A stretch of DNA of 64,000 nt from Luteococcus sp052116585 (GTDB lineage: Bacteria > Actinomycetota > Actinomycetes > Propionibacteriales > Propionibacteriaceae): the NCBI RefSeq assembly GCF_052116585.1, contig NZ_JBQKKT010000001.1, forward strand, positions 124,001 through 188,000, read 5' to 3'. Position numbers and translations under genes: made by a program. A model generated the notes under the pieces. That model was not told the DNA's origin. It searched no databases and saw only the letters and a list, made by a program, of their open reading frames with translations. This document shows, piece by piece, positions 34,399-44,605 of the stretch (its first letter is position 1; the number at the start of each line of letters is the position of its first letter).

Positions 34399-35928
34399 AT
34401 GGGATCTTTCAGGATGGGTGCGCGCAGGGCGGTGGCGTGTGCCGCCGCGCTGGTGCTGGCGGTTACGGCAGGGTGCACGGCCAAGACACCAGCCGAGGAC
34501 TCCGAGCAGGCGAGAAATCTCGTCATCGGTGCCACGGCCCAGCCGCAGTCGATGGATCCCACCACGCAGAGCGGTGCTCAGATCCCCCAGGCCCTCCTGT
34601 ACAACCTGTACGAAACGCTCGTGAAGATCGACGGTGACGGTCAGATCAAGCCGCTGCTGGCCCAGAAGTGGTCCACGTCGCCGGATCGGCTCACCTACAC
34701 CTTCGACCTGCAGCCGAAGGCCAGGTTCTCCACGGGGGATCCGGTGGACGCCGAGGCCGTCGTGGCCAATATCAAGCGCATCCAGAACCAGAAGAATGTG
34801 CTTCCCCTGTTGAAGCGCCAGATGTCGGTGGTCTCGTCGGCCCAGGCCACCAGCCCGACGGTCGTGACGGTGAAGCTGAAGCGCCCGTCGCAGACCTGGC
34901 TCTATGACATGGCCTCCGCCACCGGCGTGATCGCCGATCCGAAGGCCTTCGGGTCGCTGGCCAGCACACCGGTGGGTTCCGGCCCCTTCGCCTTTGACGA
35001 GTGGAAGCAGGGCGAGTCCGTGGCCCTGAAGCTCAACGAGCAGTACTGGGGCACCCCGGCCCGTTTCGACCACGTCCGCTTCCGCTATTTCGCCGACGCC
35101 AACTCCATGAGCTCTGCGATGCTCGCCGGAGACTTGGACATCATCAGTGACCTGACGGCACCCGAGGCCCTGGACCAGTTCAGCGACACGTCGCGGTTCA
35201 CGGTGCTGGAGGGCACCACCAATGGCGAGGTCGTGCTGGGCATGAACCAGGGCAAGGGCGGCAATCCCGCTCTGAAGAATGTCAAGGTGCGCCAGGCCAT
35301 CCTGCACGCCATCGACCGCAAGGCGTTGTTGGATGCCGTGTGGGGTGGCAAGGGACAGTTGATCGGCTCGATGGTTCCGCCCACCGATCCCTGGTACGAG
35401 GATCTCTCGCAGGCCTATCCCTATGACCAGGCGAAGGCCAAGGCGCTGCTCGAGGAAGCGGGGGTCACCAACCTCAAACTTCGTCTGCGGGTCCCCACCC
35501 TTCCGTACGGCCCGTCGGCTGCGCAGTTCATCACCAGCCAGCTGAAGGCCGTCGGGATCACGGCGACGGTCGAGGAGCTCGACTGGGCCCGCTGGCTCAA
35601 GGAGGTCTTCACCGACGGGAACTACGACATGACGATCGTGAACCACGTCGAACCCAGGGACATCGTGAACTTCGCGGATCCGGACTACTACTGGCACTAC
35701 GACAATCCAGCCTTCGCCAAGCTGGTGGAGCAGGCCGACCAGGCCGACGATGCGCAGCAGGTGGCGCTGATGAAGCAGGCCGGGAAGATGCTCTCGACGG
35801 ATGCAGCGGCGAACTTCCTGTGGCTCTTCCCGCGCATCGCCGTCACCACGGCGGACATCACCGGAATGCCGGCCAATGCCACCAGTTCGAGCTTCGACCT
35901 GACGACGCTGGCGTCGCGCAACGGCTGA
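34399..35928 (+). CDS. Peptide/nickel-type ABC transporter substrate-binding lipoprotein
   Basis: A 509-residue family 5 solute-binding protein. The signal peptide ends in lipobox VTAGC with the lipidated Cys at 26. Family segments: LVIGATAQPQSMDP, LYNLYETLVKIDGDG and RQAILHAIDRKALLDAVWGG. It captures a ligand, probably a peptide or similar amide, outside the membrane. ATG 34399 has AGGAG 8 nt upstream. It is first of a five-gene operon; the next gene starts 3 bp after its stop. Confidence 0.92.
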   Translation: MGSFRMGARRAVACAAALVLAVTAGCTAKTPAEDSEQARNLVIGATAQPQSMDPTTQSGAQIPQALLYNLYETLVKIDGDGQIKPLLAQKWSTSPDRLTYTFDLQPKARFSTGDPVDAEAVVANIKRIQNQKNVLPLLKRQMSVVSSAQATSPTVVTVKLKRPSQTWLYDMASATGVIADPKAFGSLASTPVGSGPFAFDEWKQGESVALKLNEQYWGTPARFDHVRFRYFADANSMSSAMLAGDLDIISDLTAPEALDQFSDTSRFTVLEGTTNGEVVLGMNQGKGGNPALKNVKVRQAILHAIDRKALLDAVWGGKGQLIGSMVPPTDPWYEDLSQAYPYDQAKAKALLEEAGVTNLKLRLRVPTLPYGPSAAQFITSQLKAVGITATVEELDWARWLKEVFTDGNYDMTIVNHVEPRDIVNFADPDYYWHYDNPAFAKLVEQADQADDAQQVALMKQAGKMLSTDAAANFLWLFPRIAVTTADITGMPANATSSSFDLTTLASRNG

Positions 35929-35931
35929 TCG

Positions 35932-36897
35932 TTGAGCAGGTCCAGACTCCTGTTGCGCAGGCTCGTCACTTTCGTGGCGAGCCTGTTGCTCGCGTCCGCG
36001 ATCATCTTCTGCCTGGTCAACCTCCTGCCAGGGGATGTTGCCACGGCCATCCTGGGTGACCAGGCCGACGAGGCCTCGCTCGCGGCGCTTCGCAGTGAGC
36101 TCGGTCTGGACCGACCCATCGTCGTGCGCTACGTCGAGTGGCTTGGCGACCTGGTCACCGGCAACTTCGGCACCAGCGTGCGCACCGGCCAGAGCGTTGT
36201 CAGCCTGATCGCACCCAAGTTGGCGGTGACGCTCTGGCTGGTGGGTCTCGGCATGCTGCTGGCTCTGGCGATCGCAGTTCCGGTGGGCATGTTCGCGGCC
36301 CTGCGCCGCCGCCGCTGGTCCGGCGCAGTCGTCTCCGCCCTCAGCCAGCTGGGCATGGCAGTACCCGCCTTCCTGGCCGGCATCATCCTGGTGGTCGTGT
36401 TTGCGGTGAAGCTGCGCTGGCTTCCGGCGAACGGCTATGTGCCGATCTCGTCGGATCCGCTGGAAGGGGCCCGGCGACTGGTCCTGCCGGTGCTCTCCCT
36501 GGCCCTCGTGCAGTCCTCCGTACTCACCCGCTATGTCCGCAGCGCCTTCATCGAGGTACTGGGAGAGGACTGGTTCCGCACTGCTCGATCCGTGGGATGG
36601 ACCACGCGCGCCGCGATGGTGCGGCACGGGCTGCGCAATGCGGCCCTCAGCGTCGTGACCGTTCTGGGGCTGCAGTTGGCGACTCTCTTCGTCGGCGCCA
36701 TCGTGGTGGAGAGCGTCTTTGCGCTGCCCGGGCTGGGACGCCTCTTGCTGGACGCCGTGCAGCAGCGGGAGTTGGTGCTGGTGCAGACCATCGTCATGAT
36801 CCTGGTGGCGCTGGTGCTGGTCATCAACGCCCTGGTGGACATGTCCTATGTGCTGATCGACCCTCGCTTGCGCGGCAGTCAGGCAGGCCAGGCATGA
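35932..36897 (+). CDS. Peptide ABC transporter permease (DppB type)
   Basis: A 321-residue permease with six predicted helices. Family marks: NLLPGDVATAILGD near the N-terminus, LRSELGLDRPIVVRYVEW, and the EAA-type loop RTARSVGWTTRAAMVRHGLR (about 214-233). The predicted start is TTG 35932, just 3 bp after the binding-protein gene and without a ribosome-binding site, so translation is probably coupled. The stop overlaps the next gene. Confidence 0.9.
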   Translation: MSRSRLLLRRLVTFVASLLLASAIIFCLVNLLPGDVATAILGDQADEASLAALRSELGLDRPIVVRYVEWLGDLVTGNFGTSVRTGQSVVSLIAPKLAVTLWLVGLGMLLALAIAVPVGMFAALRRRRWSGAVVSALSQLGMAVPAFLAGIILVVVFAVKLRWLPANGYVPISSDPLEGARRLVLPVLSLALVQSSVLTRYVRSAFIEVLGEDWFRTARSVGWTTRAAMVRHGLRNAALSVVTVLGLQLATLFVGAIVVESVFALPGLGRLLLDAVQQRELVLVQTIVMILVALVLVINALVDMSYVLIDPRLRGSQAGQA

Positions 36898-37712
36898 TGC
36901 GTCGCTTCTCGCTCTGGGCCGGTGCCGTGCTGGTGGGCGGTCTGGTACTCACCGCGCTCGTCTCGCTGGTGTGGACGCCCTTCGACCCCAATGACGTGAA
37001 CCCGTCGACGCGGATGCTGCCGCCGGGCTGGCCCCACCTGATGGGTACCGACGTGATGGGTATCGACGTGCTGAGCCGCCTGATGGCCGGGGCTCAGATC
37101 TGTCTCCTCGTCGGTGTGGTGGCCGTGTCCATCGCTGCAGTGATCGGCGTGCCGCTGGGCATGCTGGCCGGCATGCGAGGCGGCTGGGTGGGGCGCCTCG
37201 TCATGCGCATCACCGACGTCCTCTATGCCTTCCCCGCTCTGCTGCTGGCCATTCTGCTGGCCGCTGCGGTCGGAGGATCAACGCTGACCGGCATGGTGGC
37301 CATCGGTGTGGCCACGATCCCTGTCTTCACCAGGATCACCCGCGCGGCCTGCCTGCAGGTGATGAGCCAGGACTACGTCTTGGCAGCCCGTGGTTGTGGC
37401 ACCACGTGGCCGACCATTGCACGTCGCCATGTCTGGCCCAACATCGCCCCGCTGGTGGGGGTCCAGGCGTCGGTGAGCTTTGGCATGGCCATCCTGGCGG
37501 AGGCCGCGCTGAGCTATCTGGGGCTGGCCACTGCCATCACCACACCGTCCTGGGGACGCATGCTGTACGAGGCGCAGAGCAAGCAGCTCTTCAGCCACCC
37601 CGAGCAGGTGATCTGGCCCGGTCTGGCCATCGCCCTGGCCGTGCTGGGTTTCAACCTGCTGGGCGACGGGCTGCGCGAGCTGCTTGATCCGAGACTCCGG
37701 GAGGTGCAGTGA
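36894..37712 (+). CDS. Peptide ABC transporter permease (DppC type)
   Basis: A 272-residue second permease. HLMGTDVMGIDVLSRLMAGA (about 49-68) and the coupling loop DYVLAARGCGTTWPTIARRH are diagnostic for DppC/OppC. About six helices. ATG 36894 overlaps the dppB-like stop by 4 bp; an ATG three bases later is equally possible. The end overlaps the first ATPase gene by 4 bp (GTGA). Confidence 0.9.
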   Translation: MMRRFSLWAGAVLVGGLVLTALVSLVWTPFDPNDVNPSTRMLPPGWPHLMGTDVMGIDVLSRLMAGAQICLLVGVVAVSIAAVIGVPLGMLAGMRGGWVGRLVMRITDVLYAFPALLLAILLAAAVGGSTLTGMVAIGVATIPVFTRITRAACLQVMSQDYVLAARGCGTTWPTIARRHVWPNIAPLVGVQASVSFGMAILAEAALSYLGLATAITTPSWGRMLYEAQSKQLFSHPEQVIWPGLAIALAVLGFNLLGDGLRELLDPRLREVQ

Positions 37713-38545
37713 GTCCTCTGGTCGAGGTCAAGGAGCTCGATGTCAGCTTCGGTCGTCGCCGCGTGCCCGCGGTGACCGGCCTGTCCTTCACGCTGGAGCC
37801 CGGCCAGCGAGTGGGCCTGATCGGCGAGTCCGGCTCGGGCAAGAGCGTCACCGCCCTGGCGATGATGGGCCTGCTGCCGGACAATGCGCACGTGTCAGGC
37901 ACCATCACGGTGGGCGGCCACCAGATCGTGGGGGCCAGTGACCGCGAACTGTCGAGGCTGCGCGGCGACCTGATGGGCATGGTCTTCCAGGAGCCGATGA
38001 GCGCACTGGACCCGACGATGACCTGTGGACGTCAGGTGGCCGAGGTGCTGCGCCTGCACCAGGGAGCTGCGCCCGGCCGGGCGCGTGACCAGGTCATCGA
38101 CATGCTGGGGCGAGTGGGGCTGCCCACCCCGCAGCGGATCGCCGACTCCTATCCGCACGAATTGTCCGGCGGACAGCGCCAACGCGTGATGATGGCGATG
38201 GCGCTGGTCAACTCGCCCGATCTGGTGATCTGCGACGAACCCACCACAGCCCTGGACGTGACCGTGCAGGCCCGAGTACTGCGCGTTCTGGACGAGCAGC
38301 TGGACGCCGCAGGTGCGGCCTGCCTGTTCATCTCGCACGATCTCGCGGTGGTCAGCCAGGTCTGCGACGAGGTGATGGTGATGTGGCGCGGTCAGGTGGT
38401 GGAGCGGGGCAGCATCGCCCAGGTGCTCGGCGAGCCCCAGCACGGTTACACCCAGGGGCTGGTGGCCACGGCACGGCTCGACCTGGCCCAGCCGGGGGAC
38501 CGCCTACCCGTCGTCGAGGACTTCTGGACGGGAGATCAGCGATGA
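37709..38545 (+). CDS. Peptide ABC transporter ATPase (DppD type)
   Basis: A 278-residue nucleotide-binding subunit: Walker A GESGSGKSV (about 43-51), signature LSGGQRQRV, Walker B LVICDEPTTALD and switch His in FISHD. The start is GTG 37709 overlapping the permease stop. It is a little shorter than usual DppD (about 320) because the C-terminal family extension is reduced. It energises the transporter with the following ATPase. Confidence 0.9.
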   Translation: MSPLVEVKELDVSFGRRRVPAVTGLSFTLEPGQRVGLIGESGSGKSVTALAMMGLLPDNAHVSGTITVGGHQIVGASDRELSRLRGDLMGMVFQEPMSALDPTMTCGRQVAEVLRLHQGAAPGRARDQVIDMLGRVGLPTPQRIADSYPHELSGGQRQRVMMAMALVNSPDLVICDEPTTALDVTVQARVLRVLDEQLDAAGAACLFISHDLAVVSQVCDEVMVMWRGQVVERGSIAQVLGEPQHGYTQGLVATARLDLAQPGDRLPVVEDFWTGDQR

Positions 38546-39336
38546 GCACCGATCCGCTCTACCGGCTGCGGGGCGTCACCCGCCAGTACGGACGGGGTTC
38601 GTCGACGGTCAGGGCCGTCCAGGACGTTGGCCTGGACCTGATGCCCGGAGACCGGCTGGGCATCGTGGGGGAGTCCGGCTCCGGCAAGTCAACCCTGATC
38701 CGGATGATGGCCGCACTGGACCGCCCGACCGACGGCACCATCGAGTTCCGCGGAACCCAGATCCAGTCACTCCCGGAACGGTCCCTGGGCGATCTGAGGG
38801 CCAGCGTGCAGCTCGTCTTCCAGGATCCGCGCAGCTCCCTGAACCCGCGGATGCGGGTGGGGGAGATCATCACCGAACCCTTGCGGAGTCCCCTGCTGCG
38901 CCAGCGGGACGACATTCCGGTGGACCACGGCAAGCGCCTGGCCGAGGTGATGGAGCAGGTAGGGCTTTCCGCCGCCCAGGCAGATCGCTATCCACACGAG
39001 TTCTCCGGCGGCCAACGTCAGCGCATCGCCATCGCGCGGGCCCTGGCGCCCAAACCGGAGGTGCTGATCGCCGACGAGCCGGTCAGCGCACTCGACGTCT
39101 CCGTGCGCGCCCACGTGCTCAACCTCCTCCACGAGCTCGTGGAGGAGTACGCGTTGACGATGGTCTTCGTCTCGCACGACCTGATGGTGGTGCGGCACGT
39201 CTGTGACCAGGTTCTGGTGATGCGCCAGGGCGAGGTGGTGGAGCGAGGCAGCTGCGCGAAGGTCTACCAGGAACCGTCTCATCCCTACACCCAGGACCTG
39301 TTGGCAGCGGTACCACGGATTCGGTTGCAGTCCTGA
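38542..39336 (+). CDS. Peptide ABC transporter ATPase (DppF type)
   Basis: A 264-residue nucleotide-binding subunit: Walker A GESGSGKST, Q-loop VFQDPRSSLNPRM, signature FSGGQRQRI, Walker B VLIADEPVSALD and FVSHD, ending with EPSHPYTQDLLAAVP, typical of DppF. ATG 38542 overlaps the previous stop by 4 bp. Last gene of the operon; serA has its own promoter 58 bp further on. Confidence 0.9.
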   Translation: MSTDPLYRLRGVTRQYGRGSSTVRAVQDVGLDLMPGDRLGIVGESGSGKSTLIRMMAALDRPTDGTIEFRGTQIQSLPERSLGDLRASVQLVFQDPRSSLNPRMRVGEIITEPLRSPLLRQRDDIPVDHGKRLAEVMEQVGLSAAQADRYPHEFSGGQRQRIAIARALAPKPEVLIADEPVSALDVSVRAHVLNLLHELVEEYALTMVFVSHDLMVVRHVCDQVLVMRQGEVVERGSCAKVYQEPSHPYTQDLLAAVPRIRLQS

Positions 39337-39394
39337 ACTTCTGACCTTGCGCCAGCAACTGTGAGACATGTTCGGCCCGCGACTGCCGGGGGCC

Positions 39395-39400
39395 TAGGAT
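39395..39400 (+). promoter_or_regulatory. -10 box (TAGGAT) for serA
   Basis: TAGGAT is followed by 7 nt and the GTG start of serA, the leaderless spacing. Confidence 0.45.
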
Positions 39401-39407
39401 TCACCGG

Positions 39408-40595
<1,188 letters not shown>

Positions 40596-43112
40596 TCATT
40601 GGACCCGTCGGACGAGGTCATCAGGCCGGATGGGGGAGCACCGCCCCGCCACGACCGTGGCAATGGCGAGTCCCAGGCCCGCTGACAGCACGGCCAACAG
40701 CGGCCAGACTGTCAGCGGGATGCCCAGCGTGATCAAGAGCGATGGCACTGCCAGGACCAGGACGGCGGTGGCCAAGAGCATTCCCCACAGCAAGACCTGT
40801 CCGGTATGGAGGACCATGACTCGGGTGCGCCAGCGTGCATCGGCGCCCACTGCCGAGAGCGAGGCCAGTACAGGTCGCAGTTCCGCGCCGGACAGTGCCA
40901 GGACCAGGAAGCCGAGCGCAAGCGCGATCAGGGTGATGGTCACCAGCCCGTAACCCAGCATCGCGCGCAGGACCGCGGCTGCGCGGGACCCTCGCTCGGT
41001 CTGCAGGATGTACCAACCCGAGCCAATGTCGGAGGACAGCATGCCCCTGATCTTCGACTCCAGGTCCTCGTCCACCGGTCCTGGAAGGACCCACATTTCG
41101 TTCTGCACGTAGGCGCTGCCCCCGAGCTCGCGGATTCCCTCAGCAGAGATGAAGGCCGTGGGCATCGACGAGTAGGTGCTCCGCTCGGTAATGGCGAGCG
41201 CTGGAGGAGTCATCGTCCGCAATGACTCGGCCTGGGTGCTCAGGGTGACCACACCTCCGGTCGACAGACGATCATCGGTCACCAGGACCGTCCCGTTGTT
41301 CCAGGCGGCCTCTTCCTGTTGCGTCAGTGACCGGCCGATCATGCGCTCGAGGTCTCCTCGCTCGGCCACTGTCAGACTGACGTCCGTCACGGGGAAGTCG
41401 TCAGGGGCTGTCACGGCCACCGCACCCCACCAGCTCAGGCGTGGCTCACCGGCAGATGGCGTCGGTTCGGGAGGAGCCGCATACGCGAAGCGGGCGAGCT
41501 CTCCGTGGCCAGCCAGGAGGTCCCTGATCGCCAACACGGTCGAGGGCTGAGGGGACCTGGTCATCATCACGACAGAACTGCCGTGCGGGGAGGTGGGCTG
41601 GTACTGGGCTCCCACCGAGGAGCCCTTGCCTCCGTAGGCACCCAGGAGCAGGCCAAAAGTGCTCACCAGGGTGCCGATCACTAGGGCCATCGTGGCCGTT
41701 CGCACCGGACTGCTGGTGGTGAGCCCGGCAGCGATCCTCGGCGCCGCCGATCCACGAGCACTGGCCCTGCCCTTGCGCAGATGGCGATGCAGCACCCCTG
41801 CCGCGGACAGCAGGGTGGCGAGAGAGCCCGCGAGCGTGAAGCCCGGGAACTGCCACATGGCCGCCAGCACCAGCAGCGACAGGCCGAAGACTCCTACTGT
41901 GCCGGGCCATTCCGAGAACCTGTGTCTGGCCGGCTTCCCTGCGGCACGTCGACGGCTTGGGCCCAGGGTCTCGGTCAGGGCAGGACGGGCCGCGACCCAG
42001 GACGCGATGGTGGGTAGGAGCAGCACCAGCAGGCCCAGGGCGGAAACCTGGCTCCAGGGGACCACCAGGGTTGCTCCCGCCAAGGACTGTCGGGCCAGGA
42101 ACCAGGGCCGCAACACGGTGGCAATGAGCAGCCCACAGCCCAGGCCGACGAGGACGCCGGCCACTCCGGTCAGCAGTCCTTGGGCAGCGAACATCGTCAT
42201 GAGCTGGTGACGATCGGCCCCCAGCGTCGCGAGCAGTCCCGTCTCCCGCCGCAGGCTCTGGGACGCGACGAGGTAGACGGCGAAGATGACCAGACCCAGT
42301 TCGAGCAGTACGAAGAGCAGAACTGACCAGGTCAGCGCGGTGGTCTCGTCCAGAGCCGAGGATGAGGACTCTTCTGCCAAGGTCTGCTGGAACTCGGCGC
42401 GGGTCTTGACCTGCCACCCAGCGGCCTCCATCTCGGTGGCGGAGGACGGGCTGGGTTCACTGGCGCAGTGCCAGACGATGTAGCTCACCGGCGCGGTGCT
42501 CGGCTGGTTGGCGGGCATCGTCGACGGTACGGGGACCACCGTGGAGGCAGTGTTCAGGCTTGTGACGACGAATGCCCTCGTCGTGTCCGTGGGCACGGCT
42601 GCCAGACCCACCACACGGAGCGGGACGGATGCGTCGCCCACACGGATCTCGTCGCCCACACCGATGTCCAGGAAGCGTGCGATGTGTCCCGCGATCATCG
42701 CCTCGCCGTCGGCAGTGGGCCAGCGGCCCTTGTCCAGGATGAAGCGTCCCGTGTGCTGATCGCTCTCTTCGAGGCCGTACACGATGCTTGCGACCTCACG
42801 GTCGTCGAGGCGCACATTGGCCGGGCCGATGATCTCTGGTGTTGCCGTGCCGGCGATGGTGGCGGGGAGGGCACGACGTTGTTGGGTGAGGGACTCCTCG
42901 ACGGTCGAGCCCCAGCGATCCGTGGACAGAGTGGCCCTGCTTGCCCCGATCATCGACGAGACCTTGGTCTCCACCGAGAGTCGCGACGAGGCCTGGAGCG
43001 TCAGCAGGCTGACGGCGACGGCCAGCGGAAGTGCAAGGCAGGCGGTGATCAGCCCGGACCGCAAGGCCTTGCGCCGCAGGAGGATGAAGGCGAGCCGAGT
43101 CATCGTCCTCAT
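40596..43112 (-). CDS. FtsX-like ABC transporter permease (two FtsX domains)
   Basis: An 838-residue permease in the FtsX/MacB class. A first helix near the N-terminus (about 19-38, SGLITACLALPLAVAVSLL) is followed by a long extracellular domain, then clustered helices (about 260-380), more helices at about 405-490, a second extracellular domain and three C-terminal helices. It pairs with the ATPase gene whose stop it overlaps by 4 bp. Such permeases extrude lipoproteins or peptides or sense peptides; with the secreted four-Cys protein at the operon start, handling of that product is a natural guess. Confidence 0.85.
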   Translation of the reverse strand: MRTMTRLAFILLRRKALRSGLITACLALPLAVAVSLLTLQASSRLSVETKVSSMIGASRATLSTDRWGSTVEESLTQQRRALPATIAGTATPEIIGPANVRLDDREVASIVYGLEESDQHTGRFILDKGRWPTADGEAMIAGHIARFLDIGVGDEIRVGDASVPLRVVGLAAVPTDTTRAFVVTSLNTASTVVPVPSTMPANQPSTAPVSYIVWHCASEPSPSSATEMEAAGWQVKTRAEFQQTLAEESSSSALDETTALTWSVLLFVLLELGLVIFAVYLVASQSLRRETGLLATLGADRHQLMTMFAAQGLLTGVAGVLVGLGCGLLIATVLRPWFLARQSLAGATLVVPWSQVSALGLLVLLLPTIASWVAARPALTETLGPSRRRAAGKPARHRFSEWPGTVGVFGLSLLVLAAMWQFPGFTLAGSLATLLSAAGVLHRHLRKGRASARGSAAPRIAAGLTTSSPVRTATMALVIGTLVSTFGLLLGAYGGKGSSVGAQYQPTSPHGSSVVMMTRSPQPSTVLAIRDLLAGHGELARFAYAAPPEPTPSAGEPRLSWWGAVAVTAPDDFPVTDVSLTVAERGDLERMIGRSLTQQEEAAWNNGTVLVTDDRLSTGGVVTLSTQAESLRTMTPPALAITERSTYSSMPTAFISAEGIRELGGSAYVQNEMWVLPGPVDEDLESKIRGMLSSDIGSGWYILQTERGSRAAAVLRAMLGYGLVTITLIALALGFLVLALSGAELRPVLASLSAVGADARWRTRVMVLHTGQVLLWGMLLATAVLVLAVPSLLITLGIPLTVWPLLAVLSAGLGLAIATVVAGRCSPIRPDDLVRRVQ

Positions 43113-43792
43113 CGTGTGGCCAGTCCAGACACCGGCAGGAACTGACCGTCCTGCATCCGGAGCACCCTGCTGGCACGAGCAGCCACGTCGGGGTCGTGGG
43201 TGGCGACGAGCAGGGTCGAGCCGCGCTGAGCCATCGTTTCCATGGCGTCCATGACGTGCTCCGAGTTCACGGAATCGAGGGCCCCCGTGGGCTCATCGGC
43301 CAGGATGAGTCGTTGTGTACCCATCAGCGCACGGGCTAGCGCGACCCGCTGCTGCTGGCCGCCGGAGAGGGTTGAGGGGAGCCTGTCCGCCTGGTCCACC
43401 AAACCGAGGGCCGCCAAGGCATCACGAGCCTCTGCGAGGCTGGCGCTTCGTGGTCGCCCGTCGAGTTCGGCCGGCAGCGCAACGTTGTCCAGCGCCGTCA
43501 GCATCGGAACCAAGTTGTAGTCCTGGAAGACGAAGCCGATGTGGCGGCGGCGGTGCCGGTAGAGCTGCTTCTCGGCCAGACCCGTGAGCTCCTGTCCGGC
43601 CACCTCGACCGTCCCGGAATCGGGATGGAGGAGACCGCCAGCGATGCTGAGCAGTGTGGACTTCCCACAGCCGCTGGGACCCATGATGGCGGTCATCGTG
43701 CCCGGTGCCAGGTCCAGACTGATGGACTGCAGGGCATGGACCGCCGCATCCCCGGCGTCATAGGTCTTGCTGACCCCGACCATCCTCAGCAT
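43109..43792 (-). CDS. ABC transporter ATPase (MacB/LolD class)
   Basis: A 227-residue ATPase: Walker A GPSGCGKST (about 38-46), Q-loop GFVFQDYNLVPMLTALDNV, signature LSGGQQQRV, Walker B LILADEPTGALD and VATHD. GFVFQ and the length fit the LolD/MacB class that works with FtsX permeases. Start ATG 43792 is chosen for AGGGAG 6 nt upstream; the longer frame to 43858 adds 22 unlikely residues. It follows the secreted-protein gene by 71 bp on the same strand. Confidence 0.9.
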   Translation of the reverse strand: MLRMVGVSKTYDAGDAAVHALQSISLDLAPGTMTAIMGPSGCGKSTLLSIAGGLLHPDSGTVEVAGQELTGLAEKQLYRHRRRHIGFVFQDYNLVPMLTALDNVALPAELDGRPRSASLAEARDALAALGLVDQADRLPSTLSGGQQQRVALARALMGTQRLILADEPTGALDSVNSEHVMDAMETMAQRGSTLLVATHDPDVAARASRVLRMQDGQFLPVSGLATR

Positions 43793-43863
43793 GGCGGCTC
43801 CCTTGGGGTGACGAGGGGTGGTGCCCGGGACATGCCCGGCGCCACCACCGTTGGACATGTGAA

Positions 43864-44184
43864 TCAGCGGTGCTGGAACTCACTCGAGTCCACTCCGAAG
43901 GTGCAGGAGTTCGTCGAGAAGTTCACTCCCTTGAAGGGGCCGCCCTGGTAGGGCGAATAGGCGTAGTTGGGCGACAGGTCACAGTTGGCGGCGAGGCGCA
44001 CCTCGCGCACCTCGTTGTGGCTGCAGTTGTTGGCGAAGGCACGCCCGCCATTGCCGGTCTGGAAGGACTGCGACCCGCAGACGACGGTCGTTGCGTGGGC
44101 CGAGCCCACGGCGATTCCTGCGCCGCTCGCGGCGAGCAGCCCGATGAGAGCTGCCTTGACTGGGGTGGAAATGGATTGCTTCAT
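43864..44184 (-). CDS. Secreted small four-cysteine protein, function unknown
   Basis: A 106-residue protein with a Sec signal peptide (Lys-rich start, core AALIGLLAASGAGIAV) and a predicted cut after AHA at residue 31, leaving 75 residues. The mature part has exactly four Cys (mature positions 5, 23, 37, 63), enough for two disulfides, and is rich in Asn, Ser, Gly and Tyr. I recognise no family. ATG 44184 has AGGAG 8 nt upstream. It is first in an apparent operon with the ABC ATPase and FtsX permease and is divergent from a sensor kinase. A bacteriocin-like, signalling or inhibitor peptide is possible but unproven. Confidence 0.75.
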   Translation of the reverse strand: MKQSISTPVKAALIGLLAASGAGIAVGSAHATTVVCGSQSFQTGNGGRAFANNCSHNEVREVRLAANCDLSPNYAYSPYQGGPFKGVNFSTNSCTFGVDSSEFQHR

Positions 44185-44275
44185 TGCAAATCTCCTGACT
44201 CTTGTTGGGGGAATTGGGCCCGTTCAGAGGCTAAGGAGTCCAGGGGGGGGAACCTGCAAAGGGTGGGGCGAAGAT

Positions 44276-44291
44276 GTATCCGATCGGATAC
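44276..44291. promoter_or_regulatory. 16-bp perfect palindrome, candidate operator
   Basis: GTATCCGATCGGATAC is perfectly symmetric. It lies about 17 bp upstream of the possible minus-strand -35 box of the secreted-protein gene, a position suited to an activator. Its core CCGATCGG recurs twice more in the same region. Confidence 0.6.
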
Positions 44292-44489
44292 TGGTCGCGG
44301 CACACCCAGGGGTCCACGGCCAGCGATCGCACCACCCAGCGGTGCCAGTGGGAGAGACGGTCGATGACAACAAGAGGACGCCGGAAACTGCAAGGCCGAT
44401 GGTGCGCGGGATGGTCCAATCACTGGTGTTCATGGCTGCCATGCTGAGGGCGGTCCGGGTACTGCACCGCTTCGCGGAGAGACCGGTGC

Positions 44490-44518
44490 CCGATCGGAGA
44501 AACATCTTCTCCGATCGG
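44490..44518. promoter_or_regulatory. 12-bp inverted repeat with two CCGATCGG cores
   Basis: CCGATCGGAGAA (44490-44501) and TTCTCCGATCGG (44507-44518) are perfectly inverted around 5 nt. It lies about 90-115 bp before the sensor-kinase start. It may be an operator or a transcribed hairpin. Confidence 0.6.
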
Positions 44519-44568
44519 CCCCCCGAGCCCCCCGCAAGCGATACTGATCGGGTGCAGGGAGGACAACG

Positions 44569-44598
44569 ATGGCAAGCGGTTGTGCGTCACTCACCTGA
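44569..44598 (+). CDS. Putative 9-aa leader ORF before the sensor kinase
   Basis: ATG 44569 follows GGAGGA by 5 nt, the best ribosome-binding site in the area, but its frame ends after MASGCASLT at TGA 44596-44598, 7 nt before the kinase ATG. It is out of frame with the kinase. It could act by translational coupling, or it could point to a sequencing error or frameshift near the kinase start. Confidence 0.35.
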   Translation: MASGCASLT

Positions 44599-44605
44599 AC
44601 GCGCG

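Larger units (their letters stand above)
44185..44568. promoter_or_regulatory. Divergent control region with CCGATCGG dyads
   Basis: This is the region between the secreted-protein gene (minus) and the sensor kinase (plus). It contains a 16-bp perfect palindrome, a 12-bp inverted repeat and an 8-bp poly-G run (44243-44250). On the minus strand TTGCAG (44254-44259) may be a -35 box with TTAGCC about 19 bp downstream. No convincing gene lies inside. Confidence 0.5.

Noticed and set aside
34210..36627. 805-codon minus-strand frame opposite the peptide ABC genes
   Set aside because: Low-complexity shadow of the binding protein and permease genes, without family motifs.
43865..44184. Lactococcin 972-type bacteriocin
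   Set aside because: The neighbourhood (secreted peptide plus ABC genes) is suggestive, but the mature protein has four Cys and none of the Gly-Trp-rich pattern I know from that family.
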